A program made the translations under genes and the position numbers. From contig RBNI01000326.1 in NCBI GenBank assembly GCA_003990745.1, positions 1-33,459 on the forward strand: a stretch of DNA of 33,459 nucleotides. The letters are read 5' to 3'. The DNA comes from Jimgerdemannia flammicorona. Lineage: Eukaryota > Mucoromycota > Endogonomycetes > Endogonales > Endogonaceae. This document shows positions 20,340-27,951 of this stretch, in pieces; the stretch's first letter is position 1; each line of letters opens with the position of its first letter. The notes beneath the pieces are model-generated. The model did not search any database, was not told where the DNA came from, and worked only from the letters and a program-made list of their open reading frames with translations.

Positions 20340-22190
20340 GCAAGTTTAGATATCAGCTACTACTGCCACCACCTTCTCAGCCCTATTCTTGATGATGTCC
20401 TGATACTTCTCATAGACTGCCCTCCAAATTGACTCTCTATTGATACTGCCACAGAAGAAGTTCACTTATTCTGATACCACCTTTCTGATATCTGCCATCC
20501 AGGCTTCATCTACCTCATACCCTTTATCCTCTAGGAGGGCTGCTACCATGGCAGTCACTAACTTCAGTCCTTGCAATGCCATATTAAGAAATCCTTCCCA
20601 TATCTCTAGAGAACTCTGAAATACATCTACTTTCTTAATGTCTTCCTCTGCAAGCTCCTCAAGGACAGCCTAGAACCAACTATCTATCACTATCACCAGT
20701 GGCCCCAGAGTAGCAGGCCTAGAGATTCTGCATAACTTCTAAAGTAATTCTCTATCTGTAGATACATCAGAAGCAATCTCTACCAGATCATCCTTCTCCA
20801 AGACTTTGTTCAGCCACACTACCTCTCTAGCCTCAGGACATTTTCAGTGTACATTCACAGATCTGGCCATTGTTATGTCCTCTATCTGAGTCTCTGGGAC
20901 CACCTCAACATCCTTCTTAAAACCTGCTCTCCTCTCTTCCTCACCATCAGCCCACTTCTCCTTCACAGATACATACACCAAGTCTCTCACTCTCTCTAGC
21001 TGCAAGAAGGATACTTCAGCTACCTTTACCCCTTCTATTTAATTCCTGTCAGTCATGGCCCTCTCAGCCTCCTCCTCAGCAGACCCTTGCAATACTACCT
21101 GCAACTGCTCCCAATTCTTCTTATACTATTACCTCCTCTTCCCATCTGCCTCAATCCAGATTCAATCCTTGGCAAACTCCTCCCACTTTCTCTTTCATAG
21201 AGCCTTTGCTTCATTGCATTCCTTTAGTGCAATCAGCAACTCTTTCTCTTCCTGCTCAGAGCCTTTCCTCCTCCAAACCTAATACTTCTGTCCCCCAACA
21301 TAAATGATCTCAGGCCAGTTCTGCCCCAACCCAGTTGCTGCCTTCTCTTCCAACTATACCATTGCCTCATAATTACTATTCCTCAACTTTGTATCCTCTC
21401 AAAACATAAACCTGAAATCTACTATCTCATCAAAACCTTCCAGAGCTTTGGCTATCACCATCTTAGTCTCCTGTCTGCTCAGTATTGGCAATCTTTCAAC
21501 CACCAGCTATATTGCATGTGGGTCCCACCTTAGATACCTTGCCATCTCCACCTTGATGTTCTTGACCATCAGTCTCTTCTCCAGGCCTTCACTATGGCTT
21601 TCTCCTCAATAAAGCCAATCTCCACTACCTCTATCAAAGGAATAAATCTCAGTAGCTCTATCTCTATAACCTCCTTATCCACCAATCACAGAACCTTCTT
21701 GACAGATAGACCAAGACCCAAGAAGTTGGTAAAGACTATCTATGTCAACACTAACTTGTAAAAGAATAGACACACTACTAGCTCACCAGTCTTCACAGCT
21801 AGGGTTGTCTTACTCTAGCTCCTAAAAATAACAGCCACTATCTCTTCAAGAGTTATTGTGCCACTAGCAGTCACACCCCCAGCCACCATTCCAGCCCCAG
21901 GAAAGTCAGTCCCAGCAGTACCCCAGACCCTTACTAGGCACCTGACCAGTTAGCTGACTGGTCACCTAACTCCCACTCCTATCAACACTACATCTCTCCT
22001 ACCCTTCTACTGTAGGCCTAGAGGTAGCCCTCTTACTCTCTACCACTATATACCAACTGTCTACTCCAGTCATCTGCTCCTGACCACTAGTCTGCCTCCC
22101 TACTCTACTAGCCCCAGCAGCTACTGCAAAACTCTTAAGAAGATCCAGGCCAGGCCTCCTCTTCTCCAAGTGCTCAGAGCTTGATAAATC
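20340..22190 (-). pseudogene. L1 ORF1: RRM-like nucleic-acid-binding protein (decayed)
   Basis: ORF1 proteins of LINEs bind the element RNA. The minus strand gives RWDPHAIQLVVERLPIL then ETKMVIAKALEGFDEIVDFR at about 21,450-21,530, a strand-helix-strand unit like an RRM. The same unit is clear in L2 ORF1. Later parts also align with L2: RKGSEQEEKELLIALKEC at about 21,210-21,290 and MVAALLEDKGYEVDEAW at about 20,500-20,560. The N-terminal end lies in the open stretch 21,999-22,319. Stops and frame changes make it a pseudogene. Confidence 0.8.
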
Positions 22191-22370
22191 TTGATTTATT
22201 ATTATATGAAAATTTGACAGATTTTGATAAAACTTATTGAGTATTATTGCCAGACTCCTGCACCAGTATAGGTAAAGTAAAAACTTAAAAATAAATGGCT
22301 TTTTGCAAAAGATATCCATGTGACTTAGCTTGCTCTGAGTGGTTTGAATAAAAGAAGTCCTTGTATATAG
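22191..22370 (-). other. L1 5' leader
   Basis: AT-rich sequence between the ORF1 start and the duplicated target site. Its base composition differs from the G-rich sense strand of ORF1, so it could also include a small older insertion. No motif recognised. Confidence 0.4.
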
Positions 22371-22386
22371 CTAGGTCAGAGACATT
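22371..22386. repeat. L1 target-site duplication, right copy
   Basis: CTAGGTCAGAGACATT, the 5'-side copy of the L1 target. On the minus strand both copies encode N-V-S-D/N-L of the G4 RNase H, so the duplication is confirmed by reading-frame continuity. Confidence 0.88.
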
Positions 22387-22500
22387 AGTAGTAACTTTAT
22401 ATAGTAGGGCAGTTTGTTACTAGAAATACTGAAGTGGTTATTAGGGTATTTTTCAAGACTTTGAAGGCTATATCATATTCCAATCTCTATTTAACAAGAT
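22371..22500 (-). pseudogene. G4 RNase H, 5' part
   Basis: The minus strand reads LYKVTTNVSDL up to the L1 junction. This is the first strand of the RNase H domain (normally F-x-V-x-T-D-A-S-D). The catalytic Asp has become Asn in both copies of the duplicated segment. The domain resumes at 16,588. Confidence 0.75.
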
Positions 22501-22599
22501 TGTTGAAGTCTTTTTCTTACTTTGTGATCCAGAGTTATCCTTTCTTTTTACCATACTTGATCAGTTGGGTAAGAGTGGTTACAATTTTGGTAAAGTTTG

Positions 22600-23300
22600 T
22601 AATAAATTACCTATAATAGTTTACTAATCCTAGGAATAACTAAAGGTCTTTCAGCTTCTTGGATCTGGACCATTTCTTGATTGTAGAGATTTTGCTAGAG
22701 TTTACTTTAATTTCTTAGGAGTAACAATATGTCCAAGGAATTGAATTTCCTTCAGAAAAAATTTATATTTACTAAGTTTTACAAAGAGTTGGTTTTCTCA
22801 GAGCTTCAGTAGTACTAGTTCAAGATGTTCAAGATGTTTCTCCAGAGTTTTACTAAAGACCAGAATGTTATTAATATAGATAATAACAAACTTATCTAGG
22901 TATAGGTATAGGATAGTATTCATCAAAGTCTGGAAGGTAGTAGAAGTATTAGTTAGACCAAAGGACATAACTGAGAACTCAAAATATCCATAGTAAGTTC
23001 AGAAAACAGTTTTGTAGATATCTTCTTCTTTCATAGCAATTTGCCAGTAGCTATTCTGTAGATTAAAGAGCTTATGAACTATGGATTGGTAAGCCTATCA
23101 AAGATCTCATCAATTTGGAGTAGTGGGCAATAGTTCTTAATGGTCTATTTATTGAGGTCTCAGTAATCAATATATATTTAAAGATCTTCTCCTTTCTTGA
23201 TGACAAAAAGAACTAGTATACTATATAGTAATATACTAGATCTAATGAATCCTTATTCTAAGCAATCATTAATCCTCATCTTGAGTGTATCAATTTCTCT
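22600..23300 (-). pseudogene. G4 reverse transcriptase (decayed)
   Basis: The minus strand reads FVIKKGEDL-stop-IYID, CPLLQIDEIFDRL, FSVMSFGLTNTSTTFQTLMN and the catalytic loop IIYINNILVFSKTL. The Y-x-D-D box at 22,868-22,879 now reads YINN, with both catalytic Asp changed to Asn by G-to-A transitions. F-G-L-T-N is intact. Stops lie in the N-terminal half. The family is clearly Gypsy RT; the copy is catalytically dead. Confidence 0.88.
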
Positions 23301-23850
23301 AAGAGTTATGTAATAGATTGACTTGAAGGCTGGCTTAGCATCTAATATAGTTTTAATTACATAGTCAACTACTCATTTAAGTGATAGACCTTTTGGAAGT
23401 TTCTTTAGAAATATATCTTAAAATTTCTAGAGTAATGGTCTGACATAACTGTCAACTTTGAAAAAGTCTTCTTCAAGGTTCTCTGGTTCTTCTTTTAATG
23501 GACATATAGAGATAGCAAAGAGAGGGCACTTCTTCACTAATTTCTTAAGTTGTAATTTATTAATGTGAGTGATCTTTGGACCAGAGTTACTAGTATTGAG
23601 TGAGTCTCTTTTACCTTACAGTTTGAAGTTATGGCATCTTTTCTTAATAATCAGAGAATAGTTCACCCAATCTATCATGAGGTTCTCTTGTTTAACCATA
23701 GTGCTAAGGATGATCTCATTGTCAGGAAGTGGTATAATTTGCAAAGTAATATGTACTCAGTAGTCACTAATTCTGAAGGATAGGTTGTGAACTTTCTTAC
23801 TAATGATATATGAGATTCCATCAACTATAGCAACTACTTGGGGTTGTTAT
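23300..23850 (-). other. G4 protease-RT linker
   Basis: Minus-strand text of the Pol linker between protease and RT, with stops and short coherent stretches. No extra domain recognised. Confidence 0.4.
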
Positions 23851-23940
23851 ACTTGAGAGGTCAGAACTTTAAGTCTGTTGGCTATTTTCTTATTGATTAA
23901 ATTGCCTGAGGTACCACTATCTATCATAATCTTAATAGGT
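23850..23940 (-). pseudogene. G4 aspartic protease active-site region (decayed)
   Basis: The minus strand reads IKIMIDSGTSGNLINKKIAN at about 23,880-23,935, followed by RLKVLTSQV. The D-S-G triad (23,913-23,921) is intact and the pattern D-S-G-x-S-x-N-x-I is that of Gypsy retropepsins. It lies about 250 bases downstream of motif V of the dUTPase. The second half of the protease continues into the linker and is not well readable. Confidence 0.8.
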
Positions 23941-24185
23941 GATTAATTAAAAAAAACTTATAGGATAAGCAGTTTGTCTAATTTAATAGTGGTAATTTTA
24001 GTTATAGAGAGCTTTCTTCTGTTAGCTCTTCATTAGGCTAACTCATTGATATATGAGAAGCAATTATCAATTATTCAGAATAAGTATATTCCAATACCAT
24101 AAGAGCATTGACCACTCAGTACAAATCTATCTTCAATTTTTCTATAGAATTGTTTCTCCTTATTCACTATAGGTTAAGCTGGAGT

Positions 24186-24545
24186 CTTATTTGATGAGCC
24201 AAATCCCTTGGATCCTCAGATGGTTAGTAGTAGTTCAGAAACTTTCTTAACTATCAGAATTGATTCAATTTTCTTAAATAGGATCTGGGCAATACAAAAT
24301 CTGCTAGAGATCTTAAATAGTATTCAACTATGGTTTCAGATAAGGATAATGATTTCTTCTATATAATCTTCATCAATAACTCCTTCTACTGAGAGTCCTT
24401 TTAATGCTAGGCTGCTGTAATAACATATTCTTCCAATATATCCTTCAGGAATTTGAATACTGATTTCTGTATAGATCTGCTTAACTTCTCAGTTGGAAAT
24501 AATAGCTTCTTCAGCTATATATAGGTTATATCTAGCTGCTTTTTG
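24186..24545 (-). pseudogene. G4 dUTPase domain (decayed)
   Basis: All five motif positions can be read on the minus strand: motif I AARYNLYIAEEAII (24,519-24,539 for the core; Gly to Arg), motif II GYIGRICYYSSLALKG (24,396-24,443), motif III GVIDEDYIEEI (24,354-24,383), motif IV FCIAQILFKKI at about 24,280-24,310, and motif V SKGFGSSN (24,186-24,215), which is very well kept. Motifs II to V lie in one frame with three TGA stops; a further stop lies between I and II. The motif III Asp is present. It follows the Gag zinc knuckle by about 130 bases and precedes the protease, the same order as in G1 and G3. Residues between motifs differ strongly from the other two copies. Confidence 0.92.
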
Positions 24546-24677
24546 GCTTTCTTTAGTTAGAGTTATTGCTATTGTCCTTAACTTGATAAAGTCTAGTATC
24601 TTGGTAGTCAGATTGTTAAGGTGATGTAGAGTAGTACATAACAGTTGCTCATATTATAGTTCAGGGTTTTGATTAAG

Positions 24678-25640
24678 ACAGGCACTGGCTATATGTCCTG
24701 TTTTTTGGCAATAGAAGTATGCTCTACTTCTTTTGAGTTCATTTTTTTCTCTTTCTATAAGTTTCTTAAAGATACTTAACTAGATAGGTTTGGAACTTCT
24801 GGGTATCTAAGAGATAGATATAGATAGAGCTTAGGATGATTTATGCTTGAGTTCTTCTTTTTTAGTCTATGATTTTTCCTTATTATAGAATTGTTTTAAG
24901 ATAGAATTGGTCCAGCTGTTAGAATTTGCTTGACCATAGTCTTGATTCTTACTAGGTACCATTGTTGGTAATTACAACTAACTAAGCATTCTTGTTCTCA
25001 GATCTTTCTTATGAGTCATTCTGATAGTGAATCAAATAAATAGTCTACTCTTATACTATTTTGTGCTTCATCATTGGTAATATATCCTAGACTAACAGTG
25101 TTCAGGAGTGACTTGAGTTTTGTATAGAAGATTTCAAATTTCTCCTTATTACATCTATTAAATTTAAGGTTGTGGAGTTTGACTCAGGATTCTGTAATTA
25201 GAGTTTCACTATAATATTGAGCAATTATGAGTTATTTGAGCCCAGGGGCTATAGGGTGATCTTCAGATATAGGGGCATTATTTACTGTATTTTTAGTAAT
25301 AACAATAGGTCAGATATTCTATATAAGGGGTTTTTCTAGAAGAGTTCACTACTATTCTTCAGCAGATCCTCAGAAGAATATAACAACTCAGCAAACATAA
25401 GCTATAGTAGTAGCAAAGAGTTGTTTGATAGTATAGTCTTGGTTCATCAGAAAGCAGTCAGCCACTCACTCATTGGTCTATTGATTGTCTTTGAAAATAG
25501 TATCTACTATACTAATAAAGCTTTGGACTTCTTATATAGTACTATTAAAGATAAGTAGACTTAGGCTTTTTGTTGGCCAGATCTGTTTAGCTAAAGTAGT
25601 AATAGTTGCTACCATTATAGCTATTTAGACTATGAGATCT
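24678..25640 (-). pseudogene. G4 gag with CCHC zinc knuckle (decayed)
   Basis: The minus strand reads MSEWLTAF at about 25,470, then DYTIKQLFATTIAYVC, ESWVKLHNLKFNR and KEKFEIFYTKLKSLLNTVSL at about 25,080-25,190, matching the retrotransposon Gag core (W ... L-x-x-L ... F-x-x-x-L-x-x-L). The zinc knuckle at 24,678-24,719 reads YFYCQKTGHIASAC, a CX2CX4HX4C frame in which only the first Cys has become Tyr. Stops separate these segments. Confidence 0.8.
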
Positions 25641-25849
25641 AAGATTTATTAGTTTGCTATATTGTTTATAGAAGACAGTTGTACTACTGGTAATGAGGTT
25701 ACTTGTATAACTTGAGATACTAGTATAGAGTGTAATAGTGTTCTTGAGTTTGTATGAGTTACTAAAGTAACTATTGTAGATCTGATATAAGGGCTTAATA
25801 GCTAACTGTCCATTGTGCTGTAGGTGTATTTTGTCCTAAGGTAGGTGTG

Positions 25850-26430
25850 TCTTCTTTAGCAGTATATCTGGGATCAAATTTAGTGAGATACTCCTCTTCT
25901 TCTTCACTTTGGTCCTTATGTAGTTGGGTTTATTCAGTTTCAAAGCAGATGATATCAGTTGTATATCAGATTTCCAATGAGCTTAAATCAAAAGTTGGTT
26001 CTAATTCTGTTTTGAGTTCAGATAGAGTTTAAGCTAGGCCTGCTTCTGACTCAGAGTCTGGTTATTGATGAAGGGTTTCTCTAGCTTCTTCTTTAAAAAC
26101 ATAGCAGGTCTTATAATTATAAAAATAGTAGTATAGGGCAGTCTTGGTCCTAGTGCAGTAATAATCAGTAGAGTTGAGCCACTTGGTTATGGAGGCTTGG
26201 ACTTTGTGAGAAACTAAGACTAAAAAGATAGTTGCTGGTTATCCTAGGTTACATAGATTTTTAAAGCTTATAAAACTCTTATTAAGAAGAGTAAAAAAGG
26301 CTTCTATAAGATCTTTTTCATCTTGACTTGCTGGGTGTAGAGCAAGGAGTTCAGTGAATAGGATATTATCTATCTGCTGGTTTAATTGAAGTACTTCTTT
26401 GTATATATGAAGTTTGTCCCACTTGTTGCA
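25850..26430 (-). pseudogene. Unrecognised ORF upstream of G4 gag (decayed)
   Basis: I do not recognise this protein. The minus strand has a largely coherent frame: LLALHPASQDEKDLIEAFF (about 26,290-26,350), SFISFKNL, VSHKVQASITKWLNSTDYYC (about 26,160-26,220), KTALYYYFYNYKTCYVFKEE (about 26,090-26,150), then an acidic stretch EARETLHQ-stop-PDSESEAGLA. Only one or two stops fall in about 150 codons, fewer than in the neighbouring gag. It could be the N-terminal part of G4 Gag, a separate ORF in front of gag, or a remnant of another insertion. The Copia element starts about 150 bases further out. Confidence 0.45.
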
Positions 26431-26581
26431 GATGTGAAGATCTAATTGTCCTTATACATTAGGTTAAATTTGCTCCAGATTATTAGATAATTCAGAATAA
26501 ATTTCAGTTCAGTAGTTGGACTTTATACTAACTTATAGGAATTTCTATAGAGAGTTATAGCTAAGTGAGAATATTGAAATA

Positions 26582-26724
26582 TGTAGGTTACAACTCGATA
26601 TATAGTGGCACAGCCTTCCTTGACTATGTCATCATGTAAACATCACTAATTACGATGCATAAAAGTGCATGAGGATTAGCAATAAACTATGTTTTTCTCC
26701 CTCTATTCCAAGTATTCCACAACA
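26582..26724 (+). repeat. C1 5' LTR (limits inferred)
   Basis: Begins TGTAGG where CpG-containing sequence starts and ends CCACAACA just before the primer site, giving about 143 bases with TG...CA ends. An AATAAA lies at 26,681-26,686. The small stem ATGCA-TAAAAG-TGCAT (26,655-26,669) contains a TATA-like core. No second LTR is available for confirmation. Confidence 0.5.
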
Positions 26725-26727
26725 AAA

Positions 26728-26739
26728 GGTTATGAGCCC
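26728..26739 (+). promoter_or_regulatory. C1 primer-binding site for half tRNA-iMet
   Basis: GGTTATGAGCCC is the exact complement of GGGCUCAUAACC, the anticodon stem-loop of eukaryotic initiator tRNA-Met (anticodon CAU). Copia of Drosophila and yeast Ty5 are known to prime from an internally cleaved iMet tRNA at this position. The site lies three bases after the inferred LTR end. Confidence 0.8.
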
Positions 26740-26790
26740 CATTTAGCAGCTATACACCCCTCTTATACCTATGCTACACTACACTATACA

Positions 26791-27897
26791 ATGGCTACTA
26801 GTTCAAGCAGTGCTAGCAGCATGCCACCAAGTTCTGGTAACATGAACACAAACACAGCCGGAACAGGTTTTGCTTCTATGACAACGAACATTCTGGCAGT
26901 GGCGCCAATGTCAACAGTAAAGAGGATGATTCCTGTCTTTGATGGTAAGGACTATGCCATATGGGTATACCATATGAAGAATCTCCTAGAAGAATGTGGT
27001 TTGGAGGACTACTGGAAGCCACAGGCACAAGTAATGACATATGATACCGCGAAAGATCGCAAAGCGCTAAGGGAGATTATGTTCACCCTTTTGAATATGC
27101 AAATGAAGCTGGTAATCAACGCTACGACAGTGAATGAAGCCTGGGAGATTTTATACAATCACCATCAACAGGCATCCACGTCAAACAGATTCCACTTAAA
27201 GGCACAACTATTTAATCTTTGAATTAAGTCCAAGGAGAGCATCTGGAACTATGCCAATCAAGTCGACGAGCTGGCAAATCAAGTGAATTCCCTTACATCT
27301 ATGCTGGCGGACACCATCAAGAATGAAGACAAGGTCCTGGCTCTTATACGAGACCTTCCCGAAGTATACAACATAGTTGTCGCTGCTATGAGGGAATCCG
27401 GCAGATTATCAGATTATAAGCATGTCATCACAAGCCTTTTAAATAAGGAAATAAGGCTAGGCAGCAACAATGCCAATGAGGAATATGACGAGAAAGCATT
27501 CTATGGTGGAGCTCGTGGACGAGGTAAAGGCAAGCCAAACAAAGGTCGAGGCCAGCAATGTGAGAAATTCAATGGTAAATGCTTTTACTGTAATAAGTGT
27601 GGACATTGTGAGCAGGACTGCAACCACAAGAAGAAGGAAAAGGATGGCCAACAGCAAGGACAATGGCAGGCAAACATGGTGGATGCCAACAATGAAAACA
27701 GTGGTGGCGGAGGTCTATTCTTTGCAGAAGCAGCGACCTATCCATATGCAGAAACCATTAAAATAGGAGGAAATTCGGAACCAACTGCCAGTTCCACCAA
27801 CATCAGTTGTAGATACAATTCCACCAGTTCGACATCTACAAATTCTGGTCAACAAAACACTTTTCGAGAAGACCTTTCACCTGTACCATTCGGGTGA
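26791..27897 (+). pseudogene. C1 Copia gag (one premature stop)
   Basis: The start codon at 26,791 opens a Ser/Thr-rich N-terminus. The Gag core follows: VFDGKDYAIWVYHMKNLLEE (about 26,935-26,995), NEAWEILYNHHQQAS, HLKAQLFNL. A TGA at 27,220-27,222, probably from CGA or TGG, breaks the frame, which continues at once as IKSKESIWNYANQVDELANQ and MLADTIKNEDKVLALIRDLP, the standard Copia Gag order. The zinc knuckle reads CFYCNKCGHCEQDC at about 27,580-27,622, a complete CX2CX4HX4C with an extra Cys on each side of the His. A basic GRGKGKPNKGRG stretch precedes it. Total about 369 residues. With a single stop it is the best preserved frame in the window. Confidence 0.88.
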
Positions 27898-27951
27898 CAC
27901 AAGACTCTAACAACACTTTCAGTGACATCTTCAAGTATTGGTGCTTATAAG

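Larger units (their letters stand above)
16589..22370 (-). mobile_element. L1: full-length, decayed Tad-like LINE inserted in G4
   Basis: A 5,782-base non-LTR element. Its poly-A tail appears as T at 16,587-16,600, and it is bounded by a 16-bp target-site duplication. On the minus strand it has a short 5' leader, ORF1 with an RRM-like core, then ORF2 with AP-endonuclease, reverse transcriptase and a C-terminal Cys/His finger. Every one of these parts has a counterpart in L2. CpG is lost and stops are numerous. The insertion is a complete copy, so it was made by a working element after G4 had inserted. Both then decayed together, as shown by the transitions between the two duplication copies. 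Confidence 0.9.
14091..26581 (-). mobile_element. G4: decayed Ty3/Gypsy element with dUTPase, split by LINE L1
   Basis: The minus strand, from high to low coordinates, gives a possible N-terminal ORF, gag, zinc knuckle, dUTPase, protease, RT, RNase H (interrupted by L1 at 16,589-22,370), integrase core, GPF/Y module and a tail. Removing L1 and one copy of its 16-bp duplication restores continuity across RNase H. No LTR pair is clear: the right end is cut by the Copia insertion at about 26,582 and the left end by the poly-A insertion at 14,090. Catalytic residues of RT and integrase and one knuckle Cys are mutated, all by transitions. Its dUTPase, protease and integrase differ from those of G1 and G3, so it is a separate family of the same type. 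Confidence 0.88.

Noticed and set aside
1..26580. Alternative genetic code with TAA/TAG read as Gln
   Set aside because: Many in-frame TAA/TAG fall at Gln positions, but catalytic Asp-to-Asn, Cys-to-Tyr and His-to-Tyr changes, TGA at Arg/Trp positions and frameshifts occur in the same elements, and normal CAA/CAG codons coexist. Transition decay explains all of it.
27470..27766. 98-codon plus-strand frame overlapping Copia gag
   Set aside because: Out of frame with the zinc knuckle. No homology recognised.
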